Source of the DNA: CAZMCH01 sp964564735
GTDB taxonomy: Bacteria; Poribacteria; DTPJ01
Length of the DNA stretch: 40,225 nt
Direction of reading: 5' to 3'
Assembly: GCA_964564735.1 (NCBI GenBank)
Contig: CAZMCH010000030.1
Coordinates: 1 to 40,225 of the forward strand
Part shown: positions 8,641 to 16,447 of the stretch, piece after piece
Layout of the letters: every line of letters begins with the position of its first letter
Position numbering within the stretch: position 1 is the first letter of the stretch
Position numbers and translations under genes: made by a program
The notes under the pieces: model-generated
Database searches by the model: none
Told to the model about the DNA's origin: nothing
What the model saw: only the letters and a program-made list of their open reading frames with translations

Positions 8641-9802
8641 TCATTATAAGATACTGTGGACTCTGTGAAAGCATGATTTTATCACCTGACCATGAATCCG
8701 CTTTATTTTCGCCATACATATCGAAGAGCGTGCCATCAACCTTAGAAGGTAGTTTGGCTTCGTGTTCATCGCCCATTGTCCAGCAAGCGATCGCTTTGCT
8801 TTCACCTTTCTTTAGCATTAGCGCAAAATCCTCATCATTGCCAAGATCAAGTCTTTCAGCTATTGAATAACCATCGAGCAAATTAGCGAGTGCTTTCATA
8901 GCGAGATATGCAGGCTTTGGTTTCAAGTCATGAGTAACCGTTCCAAAGTTATGTTCCCTCTCAGTTGCATCTGTTCCATCATTTTTCCAGTCATACCAAA
9001 TATTTACAGGTATTCCCATATAATAATTGACAAGAAATTCCCTAACCAGATATTGACCTTGTGTTTCAAGTGAAAGAGGCTTTTTATCCCAATTGATGTT
9101 TGAATATCCCCATTCACCCGAAATGATAGGAACATCTTTTTCAGGAGCATATTTTTTGATTAGTTTTCTTAGTTCCTCATAATCTTTAATAACTGTCTCT
9201 GGCGGACTTGGGCGATATGGGTGGACTGTCAAGGCATCAATCCATTTTAACATGCCTTTCTGGAAACATTCTTCAAGCCATGAAAACGGAATTCCAGAAG
9301 TTGCCGGAGCAACAACTATTGCAGAGGGAACGGCTTCTTTTATTGCTTTTGATGTAGTCTCAACCAATGCAGTATAAGCCTCAACGCTGGGTTGTGGTAA
9401 CCAAAACTGACTTATATTTGGTTCGTTCCATATCTCCCATATAATATTCTTGCCTTCATATCTTTTGGCAGATACAGCACCGAATTTTGCAAAAGCCTGC
9501 CGTCCTTCTTCTGACAAAACAGAACGATCATTTTCATAAAGCCTGTTGCTGTAATCAAGTATGTATAACATACTGATACCACGTCTTTCACATCCTGCAG
9601 TCAGCTCATCATAGCTATTGTATTTATAAATGCCCTTTTCTCTTTCGACACTTTCCCAACCAAAATCCATCCTTATAAACTTGAATCCCGCTTCTTTAAT
9701 TAAATCAAGATCATACGGCTCACCGACAAAGTGAATGTTAACACCAAAACCATTTGGTATTGTTAATAATGTAGCTAGCATTAAAGCACCTGTTTCAAAC
9801 AT
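8636..9802 (-). CDS. Clan GH-A glycoside hydrolase (GH5/GH39-like)
   Basis: The protein has 388 residues. A TIM-barrel glycosidase of clan GH-A is indicated by the strand-4 motif WEIWNEP with putative acid/base Glu127 and by a strand-7 ISGEWG with putative nucleophile Glu230. FIRMDFGWESVEREKGIY near residue 42 is the typical early barrel motif. The N-terminus (MFETGALMLATLLTIPNGFG) is moderately hydrophobic, so export is possible but weakly supported. It ends with a small beta domain (about 310-388) resembling the accessory sandwich of GH39-type enzymes. The ribosome binding site AAGGAGG lies 6-7 bases before ATG. It is the last gene of a DJ-1/dipeptidase/glycosidase operon, 18 bp after the dipeptidase. 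The substrate is not determinable. Confidence 0.8.
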   Translation of the reverse strand: MFETGALMLATLLTIPNGFGVNIHFVGEPYDLDLIKEAGFKFIRMDFGWESVEREKGIYKYNSYDELTAGCERRGISMLYILDYSNRLYENDRSVLSEEGRQAFAKFGAVSAKRYEGKNIIWEIWNEPNISQFWLPQPSVEAYTALVETTSKAIKEAVPSAIVVAPATSGIPFSWLEECFQKGMLKWIDALTVHPYRPSPPETVIKDYEELRKLIKKYAPEKDVPIISGEWGYSNINWDKKPLSLETQGQYLVREFLVNYYMGIPVNIWYDWKNDGTDATEREHNFGTVTHDLKPKPAYLAMKALANLLDGYSIAERLDLGNDEDFALMLKKGESKAIACWTMGDEHEAKLPSKVDGTLFDMYGENKADSWSGDKIMLSQSPQYLIMK

Positions 9803-9820
9803 AGTTGCCTCCTTGCGATT

Positions 9821-10803
9821 TTATATACCACAAACTTGCCCAAATACTCTTAGAAAATTACCACCGACAATTTTAATAATTTCTTCTTCTGCATAGCCTC
9901 TTTTAAGAAGTTCTGCTGTAATATTCGGCATTTTCGTTGCGTTTTCAAGACCTTCAACAACCTTATCAATGCCATCAAAGTCAGAACCCAAACCTACCGA
10001 ATTAATGCCTCCGATCTTAATAATATGTTCTATATGATCAACGACATTTTTATATGATCCGTTTTTATTTTTACTCACAAAAGGTGGATAAAAATTAACG
10101 CATATCATTCCACCCAATAATGCAATTTTTTTAATTAACTTATCGTTGAGGTTACGAGGATGATCACATAATGATTTTGCATTTGAATGTGAGGCTATCA
10201 AAGGATCATCGCTGATTTTAAGCACATCTTCGACTGTTTTATCTGCGGAATGTGATATGTCAATGATAATACCTAGTTTATTCATTTCTTTAATAACAGA
10301 TTTACCAAAATCTGTAAGTCCATTATGCTTAATGGCTTGTTGAGACGCATCCGCCCAATCATTACTTTTCCATGTAATAGATAATATTCTCACACCAAGA
10401 GCAAAAAATACTTTCAGNNNNNNNNNNGATTATTAATATCATTTTCTATAGAATCTCCGCCCTCAATAGCAAGGATTGCTGAAAGTTTTCCCTCTTTCTC
10501 TGATTGGATAATATCACCCATTTTTTTTGCAAGTCTTATATACGAAGCATATTTATTAAACTTTGAATGGAGAACAGAGATTTTCTTTTCGGTCATTTGT
10601 TTGGGCTTGCTTTCGTTATAGGTGCAACAAGCGAAAACTTGAACGTCTATTCCTCCTTCAATCATTCTTGGAATATCAATATGACCTATACTCGATCTTA
10701 TTCCAAGTTCAGATGTTTTCTTTATATATCTATCGATAGCGTCACAATGCGCATCACAAACAACCATTCGTTTGTGAATTTTATATATTTCATTTTTGTT
10801 CAT
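9821..10803 (-). CDS. Membrane-dipeptidase-like (renal dipeptidase, peptidase family M19), interrupted by an assembly gap
   Basis: M19 enzymes are zinc amidohydrolases that cleave dipeptides, including some with D-residues. The N-terminal part shows the metal motif DAHCDAI and IEGGDSIEND. The C-terminal part shows LGVRILSIT, IDISHSADKT, ASHSNAKSLCDHPRN and GLGSDFDGID, all family landmarks. The gene is split by ten Ns at 10418-10427. Reading the flanks, ...SIENDINN joins directly to LKVFFALGVR..., which fits the spacing of family members. Removing the ten Ns plus one base restores a single frame of about 323 residues, the usual length. I therefore treat it as one intact gene, not a pseudogene. 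Its start overlaps the DJ-1 gene by 14 bp. There is no signal peptide. Confidence 0.85.
10418..10427. other. Run of ten Ns: scaffold gap inside the dipeptidase gene
   Basis: Ten Ns are a conventional placeholder for a contig join. The flanking codons suggest the real missing sequence is zero or about minus one base, that is, the contigs touch or overlap. Confidence 0.97.
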
Positions 10804-11329
10804 CGTTCACTATCAAAGCCTTTATGAGTTCAGAACAAAAAACAGGGAGATCAGATGTTGACCTTGATGTTATTATATGCCCATCGATAACAATATCTGT
10901 ATCTGTCCATATTGCACCTGAATTTCTAATATTTTCTCTTATCTTTGGATCAGAAGTTACATTTTTTTCTTTCAAAATATCCGCAGATGCAAGAACCCAT
11001 ACACCTTGTGATATACCTGCAATCAATTTCCCTAGCATAAAGGCATTTTTTATTAGCTCAATTGTTGATTCACACCAACTAAGCCTATCGGCTGACCAAC
11101 CTCCGGGGATTATGATAGCGTCAAACATATCTGCTGTTGCAATATCTGTCCTCATATCTATATCTGCCATGTATCCTTTTCTGCCCTTTACTCTATCTGC
11201 GCTCATTAAGCAACCAACAGCTTTGACATTAGCCCCGGACTCTTTCATCCTATAATATAAATACCAAAACTCCAAATCTTCATAATCATCGGCTAATAAT
11301 ATCGCTATGCGCTTATTTTCAAGTTCCAT
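10790..11329 (-). CDS. DJ-1/PfpI family protein lacking the nucleophile Cys
   Basis: The 179-residue protein has the DJ-1/PfpI flavodoxin-like fold landmarks: LLADDYEDLEF with the conserved acidic residue near position 18, IIIPGGWSADRL at 72-83, and HIITSRSTSDLPVFC near the C-terminus. In active family members the nucleophile elbow reads A-I-C-H-G. Here it is A-G-I-S-Q-G, with Ser107 and Gln108 replacing Cys and His. It is therefore unlikely to be a classical PfpI amidase or glyoxalase and may bind a ligand or a partner instead. It is the first gene of the operon with the dipeptidase and the GH-A glycosidase. GAGGGATTGAT precedes its ATG. Confidence 0.85.
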   Translation of the reverse strand: MELENKRIAILLADDYEDLEFWYLYYRMKESGANVKAVGCLMSADRVKGRKGYMADIDMRTDIATADMFDAIIIPGGWSADRLSWCESTIELIKNAFMLGKLIAGISQGVWVLASADILKEKNVTSDPKIRENIRNSGAIWTDTDIVIDGHIITSRSTSDLPVFCSELIKALIVNDEQK

Positions 11330-11482
11330 ATCAATCCCTCTTTGATTTGATATAAAAATATAATTTCCTATACAAAAACAAAATTTGAATAAATTCTTTC
11401 ATCTTTTCTAACGATAGCATATTACCATAAAACGAAAAAAAATGAAAGATATAGTTTGGGATTTGAAAAAGTGAAAAATTGC

Positions 11483-11512
11483 TTGACGACGATGTAATCG
11501 AAATATTATACT
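11483..11512 (+). promoter_or_regulatory. Sigma-70 promoter for comM
   Basis: TTGACG (11483-11488) and TATACT (11507-11512) are separated by 18 bases, about 95 bp before the comM start. Each box has one mismatch to consensus. Confidence 0.55.
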
Positions 11513-11607
11513 ATTGGTTGAAATCTCAAAATATATAGAAAAAACAGTTACTTTAATGAAACAAACGGAATTGATAATCCATAATAATACAGCTAAGAGG
11601 AGTTTAG

Positions 11608-13143
11608 ATGCTTGCAAAAGTCCAAAGTGCTGCTGTATTAGGTATAAATGCTTATATTGTTAGAGTTGAGCTTGATGTATCAGAGGGATTTCCTTCATTC
11701 AACACTGTTGGTTTACCTGACACATCGGTCAAAGAAGCCAAAGATCGTGTAATTACTGCCGTAAAAAACTCATCATTTTACTTTCCTTTTAAAAGGGTTA
11801 CAGCCAACCTAGCGCCTGCAGATATTCGCAAAGAAGGTTCTGCCTTTGATTTGCCATTAGCGATAGCGACACTTATTGCCACTGGACAAGTTGATTCAAA
11901 TAAAATAAATGATTTTGCTATTTTGGGCGAATTATCTATGGATGGTAATATTCGTCCCATTAAAGGTGCGTTGCCAATAACTATTGGTGTCAGAGATGAC
12001 GGTATAAAAGCCATAATTCTCCCTAAAGATAATGTCAAAGAAGCATCTGTTGTTGACAATATAAATATATATCCTGCGGAAAATCTCAGACAGGTCGTTG
12101 ATTTTCTGAATGGTAGAACTGAAATAAAGCCTTTTCATTATGATATAAAAGATGCTTTTGCCAAAAGCAGTGAATATAATATTGATTTCTTTGATGTAAA
12201 GGGACAAGAGCATGTTAAGCGCGCATTGGAAGTTTCTGCATCAGGAGGGCATAATATAATAATGGTAGGCCCACCAGGTTCAGGTAAGTCTATGTTAGCG
12301 ATGCGTTTGCCGACCATACTTCCTGACATGACAATTGATGAGGCTTTGGAAACAACGAAAATATACAGCGTTGCAGGTTCATTAAATAGCGATAACGCTT
12401 TAATAGCAACAAGACCTTTTAGATCACCACATCATACAATATCAGATGCAGGATTGATAGGCGGAGGCAAAGTTCCTCGTCCAGGTGAAGTTAGCCTTGC
12501 ACATAACGGTATATTATTCCTTGACGAACTACCCGAATTTAACAAAAGCACATTAGAAGTAATGCGTCAACCATTGGAATCAGGGATTGTTACAATATCA
12601 AGAGCAAATGCTTCACTAACATACCCCGCCAATTTTATGCTTGCTGCTGCAATGAACCCTTGCCTTTGTGGTTTTTTTGGTAGTCCACAGAAAGAATGTA
12701 AATGCACACCAAGCCAAGTCCAGAAATATATGTCCAAAATATCAGGTCCTCTCCTTGATAGAATTGACATCCATATAGAAGTTCCAGCCGTTCCCTATGA
12801 AAAATTGATCAGCGAACCAACTGGTGAAAGCTCTAAGGAAATAAGACAAAGAGTGAATAGAGCCAGACAAATACAAACACAAAGATTTGCTAAAGAGCAT
12901 GGGCACTGCAACGCACACATGCAACCCCGCCAACTTAGAAAATACTGCAAAATGGAAGATGGAGCAGAAAAAATCCTTGAAACTGCAATTAAGCAATTAG
13001 GATTAAGCGCAAGGGCCTATGACCGTATATTGAAGGTTTCTCGCACCATCGCTGATCTTGCCGAAAACGATATTATTCAGACAGAGCATATATCCGAAGC
13101 GATACAGTATCGTAGTCTGGACAGAAATTTGTGGTTGTATTGA
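11608..13143 (+). CDS. comM: YifB/ComM family Mg-chelatase-like AAA+ ATPase
   Basis: This 511-residue protein has the full architecture of the YifB/ComM family. An N-terminal Lon-like domain (about 1-170, starting MLAKVQSAAVLGI, with GLPDTSVKEAKDRV) is followed by an AAA+ Mg-chelatase domain with Walker A GPPGSGKS at 221-228 and Walker B ILFLDELPEF. A cysteine-bearing AAMNPCLCGF insert follows, then a C-terminal helical lid (RAYDRILKVSRTIADL). ComM is a hexameric helicase that promotes branch migration during natural transformation in some Proteobacteria. The family is far wider than competence, so competence here is not implied. The ribosome binding site AAGAGGAG is well placed. It stands alone, between a divergent operon and a convergent gene. 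Confidence 0.92.
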   Translation: MLAKVQSAAVLGINAYIVRVELDVSEGFPSFNTVGLPDTSVKEAKDRVITAVKNSSFYFPFKRVTANLAPADIRKEGSAFDLPLAIATLIATGQVDSNKINDFAILGELSMDGNIRPIKGALPITIGVRDDGIKAIILPKDNVKEASVVDNINIYPAENLRQVVDFLNGRTEIKPFHYDIKDAFAKSSEYNIDFFDVKGQEHVKRALEVSASGGHNIIMVGPPGSGKSMLAMRLPTILPDMTIDEALETTKIYSVAGSLNSDNALIATRPFRSPHHTISDAGLIGGGKVPRPGEVSLAHNGILFLDELPEFNKSTLEVMRQPLESGIVTISRANASLTYPANFMLAAAMNPCLCGFFGSPQKECKCTPSQVQKYMSKISGPLLDRIDIHIEVPAVPYEKLISEPTGESSKEIRQRVNRARQIQTQRFAKEHGHCNAHMQPRQLRKYCKMEDGAEKILETAIKQLGLSARAYDRILKVSRTIADLAENDIIQTEHISEAIQYRSLDRNLWLY

Positions 13144-13245
13144 CAGCCAAATTTATAATTTAAGCGCAATGCTTATCAGTCATTACATACTATTAATATC
13201 TCATAATTGCGGTTAATGAAATATCGGTATAAACTTCAAATTATA

Positions 13246-15213
13246 CTATCCAACGCTAAATTGATATGTTGGAATATTAAACAAAATGCTAATCCAATTA
13301 AGAATACCTCCTACCAAGTATTCACCAAGTATAAGACCGAGAAACAAAGGAACTGCCTTGCGATAGGTGCTTAAGCCACCATAGCGTAATATGATTGCTT
13401 TTATGAACCAACTAATGAAAAACGAACTCCAAACGTGTATTCCCCAACTGCTTGAGATCGCATATCCAAGCGGATGAAATGGAAACCACAAGAATCTAAA
13501 TCGCAAAGCCATCAAGATAAGTGAGTTAATAAAACCAAATCCGATAAATCCAACAGCAGGGATATTTGCATCACTTGGAAATGATAGCCAAGATTCCAAC
13601 CACCAAAAAGTCTCCCTGCCAAATCCACCCGAACCCCACCACGTATAATATCCAGATGCAGAGCCATGCTTGTAAAAACTATCCAATATAAGCCAAAATG
13701 TTGCAATGACACTCAAAACGCTTGCTAGTGTTAATGCGACAATAATATTACGATTAAATCTCTTATTACCTCTATCAAGTTCTTCAGCCATCTTAAATCC
13801 CTCAAGCTGATGGGGCATTGGATGGCTTGCATAAGTCCTATTAAACCAGTGATATAGTGCAAGCATTGCCAGATTATTCGGTCCCAGTCTGCGAGTGCCA
13901 AACGAAATTATAGTAACATGATCAGGTCCCAAAGGATAATGGGCATCATGTATTGGAAATCCAAGTTCTGCGCGCATTCTTGTTACAGCAGTTGAGAGCA
14001 AATAATATATTACAAAAAATCCAATAGCTATCCATATCGTCATTCCGCCACGTGCTGAAAATATGCTCAAAAAAACTATACCAAGCACGATCCCAAGAAA
14101 AGCTGTCCGATAGCTTATTCCGCTTGTCGGATCATCTTCATAGCCTTTTCTACCGATAAAATTTGATATTACTGCAATCAGATGTCTGCGACCTGTCCAC
14201 AAAGAAACTATAATGATCGCTATATAAGCACCAAAAGCCTGTTCATTGGCATAAGGAAAGCTCGGAAAAATCCTGAATCCACCAACCGCACTACGCAGAA
14301 TATATTGGAACTTTAAAACCAAATAGAAGAACCATGAGGAAAACAAAAGATCGAGGGGCATTAAAAAGCCAAGTCCTATCAAATGTGGATGAACCGTTAT
14401 TGGCGTCCATCCAATCGCATTCCAGGGCTTTTCAGTTAAATACCATTGTAGATCAATTAAACGCTTAAGAGGTATATATGGTATTACAGGAAAAATAGAG
14501 TGTAGTCCATTTATTAACGTCATACCACCTGTTATAGCAAATCCCATCCACATACTGCGATTTTTTATTAGTTGCCTTTTTCCGTCTATGATTGCTAGTG
14601 GTAGTTGTATAATTGGATAAGAGAGCCTTTCTCTTTCTGTCCATTGCCTTTTGATAATTACGTTTATACAAAGCATAACCCATAACAATACTGCAGTAAA
14701 AAGAAGCCACCATACAAAAGGCTTTAGCCAAGGCCGAATATAAGACCATCTATAAAGATTGGCTTCACCTTCGTAATATGCCCTTAATGTTGTCATATCA
14801 GATACAGTTAGCCATCTAGGAAGATATGGCAGTATCAGATCAGCCCATTCATTCTCAGGGGTTGCATACCAATATGCGTGTCCCATTGACGTTACGATTA
14901 TCTCCATCATATTATGGGAGCATATTGAAGATGCAACACACATCATTAAATACATTATCAATAGCTCAATCGAATGAAACGCCCATTTGGCATTTATGCG
15001 TTTTAATATAAAAGATACACCGACAAGCAATACAAGGCAAAAGATAGCGTTATAATATGGCACAAGGTAAGTCGGAAATGACCAGCGATTAAACTCAAGC
15101 TGAAGTATCCAAAAGCAGTTAATTGGTATTAAGATAGAGCCAATTAATATGCTTCGCAATATTCCATGAGAAGATGATTTTGAATTTATATTTTCTTGTG
15201 AGCTTTCCATCAT
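13246..15213 (-). CDS. Large polytopic membrane protein of the DUF6785/DUF6784 type
   Basis: The protein has 655 residues and about 12-14 hydrophobic segments, with many Trp and Tyr residues at predicted membrane edges. Motifs such as RQWTERERLSYPIIQLP after the early helices and a central RMRAELGFPIHDAHYPLGPD match my recollection of the DUF6785 (N-terminal) and DUF6784 (C-terminal) family. That family is found mainly in Poribacteria, Armatimonadota and Planctomycetes-like genomes. Its function is unknown; the topology suggests a transporter or an envelope enzyme. No Shine-Dalgarno is obvious at the ATGATG start. A near-consensus promoter lies about 65 bp upstream, so it is probably monocistronic. 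Confidence 0.75.
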   Translation of the reverse strand: MMESSQENINSKSSSHGILRSILIGSILIPINCFWILQLEFNRWSFPTYLVPYYNAIFCLVLLVGVSFILKRINAKWAFHSIELLIMYLMMCVASSICSHNMMEIIVTSMGHAYWYATPENEWADLILPYLPRWLTVSDMTTLRAYYEGEANLYRWSYIRPWLKPFVWWLLFTAVLLWVMLCINVIIKRQWTERERLSYPIIQLPLAIIDGKRQLIKNRSMWMGFAITGGMTLINGLHSIFPVIPYIPLKRLIDLQWYLTEKPWNAIGWTPITVHPHLIGLGFLMPLDLLFSSWFFYLVLKFQYILRSAVGGFRIFPSFPYANEQAFGAYIAIIIVSLWTGRRHLIAVISNFIGRKGYEDDPTSGISYRTAFLGIVLGIVFLSIFSARGGMTIWIAIGFFVIYYLLSTAVTRMRAELGFPIHDAHYPLGPDHVTIISFGTRRLGPNNLAMLALYHWFNRTYASHPMPHQLEGFKMAEELDRGNKRFNRNIIVALTLASVLSVIATFWLILDSFYKHGSASGYYTWWGSGGFGRETFWWLESWLSFPSDANIPAVGFIGFGFINSLILMALRFRFLWFPFHPLGYAISSSWGIHVWSSFFISWFIKAIILRYGGLSTYRKAVPLFLGLILGEYLVGGILNWISILFNIPTYQFSVG

Positions 15214-15275
15214 TGGTTATCGCTATCCAAAATAAGAAATTTTGAGCTTTCGCATTTAGATGCCTGTGTGGGCTT

Positions 15276-15304
15276 ATTCTACAGGAACTTATCAACTATG
15301 TCAA
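15276..15304 (-). promoter_or_regulatory. Sigma-70 promoter for the polytopic membrane protein gene
   Basis: On the minus strand, TTGACA (complement of 15299-15304) and TAGAAT (complement of 15276-15281) are spaced by exactly 17 bases: a perfect -35 box and a one-mismatch -10 box, 63 bp before the start codon. Confidence 0.75.
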
Positions 15305-15760
15305 CAGTTAGATTAGTATCCATTGAATCGGATATAGACTGGCAACAAATAGTCTGATATTATAAATATTGAGTTTATAATATTACTTGACCAAATTATA
15401 CTATTTCCGAAAATTAACATAATCCCAAAGATGAACAAAGACAAAATTATAATCAGATAGGCAAGGCGAGATGATGCCGATAACATTGTGAATTTTAATA
15501 CGATTTTTTCAGTTAGCAATAGATAATGACGAAAAAAGATTTCTCAATGTGTTCAGAATGACATTTTTTGTCACCCTGAACGAAGTGAAGGGTCTCCTTT
15601 ATGCCATAAGTGAAAAAGTCGTATCATATACCGAATTTGAGTTTTGGGCTATCTGCGATCTCAGGGAGGATAGAGCAAAAGAGAGCGCCGACAATCATGC
15701 TCAAATGGGCTTCCAAATCAGATTTTGTCTGGTTTGTGGGCAGGAATGTGGTTGATCTGA
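15305..15760. other. Intergenic region of about 455 bp holding a dispersed repeat
   Basis: No convincing gene is present. It contains one copy of a dispersed repeat (15532-15599) and, after it, a stretch at about 15640-15760 that is visibly richer in G and C than its surroundings. A hydrophobic reading frame of 57-68 residues on the minus strand (15313-15519) has no ribosome binding site at either its TTG or its ATG start. Confidence 0.6.
15532..15599 (+). repeat. Dispersed repeat, copy 1 (TCAGAATGACA...TGTCACC type)
   Basis: This copy shares AAAAAAGATT, TCAGAATGACA, TGTCACC-x-TGAAC-x-AAGTGAAGGGTCT with a second copy at 27068-27131. The two inner arms TCAGAATGACA and TGTCACCCTGA are nearly complementary, so it can fold into a hairpin. 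Elements of this type recur between genes in many unrelated bacterial genomes and are often mistranslated as small proteins with a V-T-L-N-E-V-K-G string. Confidence 0.8.
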
Positions 15761-16042
15761 CTAGATGGCTTTTCTTTCTTGAATAAAGGCTATAATATGT
15801 TTATATAAGATTACGCTTTGTTTATCAATAGTATCAATCCCTAGACAATGGCTATCTATCCAGTTTATTTTTCCGTTCATTATTCCGCCATTAGTAAGGT
15901 TAAATTCAAGCATTGTGCCTTTATTTTGATATTCTGACAATTTCTCTGCTTCTTTTTTGCCAGCCTCTTTAGAATCTTCTATCTGTTTTGATAGTTCTTG
16001 TAGTGCTATGGTAAGATCATTTACATTTAAATCCATTGACAT
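15761..16042 (-). CDS. Small Hfq/Sm-like protein with N-terminal helical extension (putative)
   Basis: The 93-residue protein splits into two parts. Residues 1-41 are charged and helical (QELSKQIEDSKEAGKKEAEK), probably a coiled coil. Residues 42-93 resemble an Sm fold: FNLTNGGIMNGKINWIDSH corresponds to the Hfq Sm1 motif (L-x-NG-x-x-L-x-G-x-I-x-x-x-D), and SVILYKHIIAFI contains the Y-K-H-x-I Sm2 signature at Tyr80-Lys81-His82, which lines the RNA-binding pore in Hfq. Real Hfq lacks such an N-terminal extension and has a conserved Gln near its start that I do not see here. It could be a divergent Hfq, another Sm-like RNA-binding protein, or a chance match. A strong TGGAGG ribosome binding site supports the gene itself. 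Confidence 0.6.
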   Translation of the reverse strand: MSMDLNVNDLTIALQELSKQIEDSKEAGKKEAEKLSEYQNKGTMLEFNLTNGGIMNGKINWIDSHCLGIDTIDKQSVILYKHIIAFIQERKAI

Positions 16043-16447
16043 TTAATACCTCCAGAAAGATTATTGTAATTATACAAAAAATGCCATTTTGATATAATTA
16101 ATCAATAATAAAAATCACATTATACCCATATAAACTCGTTATATATATTAGAAACATTTACCAAAAAATTAAAACATCATATTTAATAGTATTCATTGAA
16201 AAATACAATTTAATCGCTAATTGCACTAATGGTCAACCAAATTCATGATTTTCCTATTTTTCAACGATTTCTTAAAAACAGAAAAAAACGCTAAAATATG
16301 GAAAATAAAATCACCTAATAATCATGTAAACCCTTGCCAGAACTTACTAAATATAACCTTCAAAAAATTCTTTAATTGCCTTTTTTACCCTTTAAAAGCC
16401 CTTTATTTTCCCTTTCTTTTCATTAACTTTCATTAAAACGTCTGCCT
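16043..16447. other. AT-rich intergenic region of about 400 bp
   Basis: I see no gene, RNA or clear terminator here. It is very AT-rich, with a TATAAT-like box for the minus strand near 16065-16072 (TATAATTAC) but no matching -35 element. A 63-residue open frame on the plus strand (16245-16436) has low-complexity Phe/Lys/Asn composition and no ribosome binding site. Confidence 0.6.

Noticed and set aside
9821..10803. Dipeptidase pseudogene split by a frameshift
   Set aside because: The apparent frame change is caused by the arbitrary ten Ns. The flanking peptides join perfectly to family spacing.
15313..15519. Hydrophobic minus-strand frame of up to 68 residues
   Set aside because: It starts with TTG or an internal ATG, neither with a ribosome binding site, overlaps the promoter region and has AT-driven Ile/Leu/Ser composition. 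A small membrane peptide cannot be fully excluded.
15549..15755. 68-residue open frame on the plus strand
   Set aside because: Its first part is translated from the dispersed repeat (V-T-L-N-E-V-K-G), a well-known false protein; no ribosome binding site.
16245..16436. 63-residue plus-strand frame in the AT-rich spacer
   Set aside because: Low-complexity Phe/Lys/Asn composition, no ribosome binding site, no recognisable motif.
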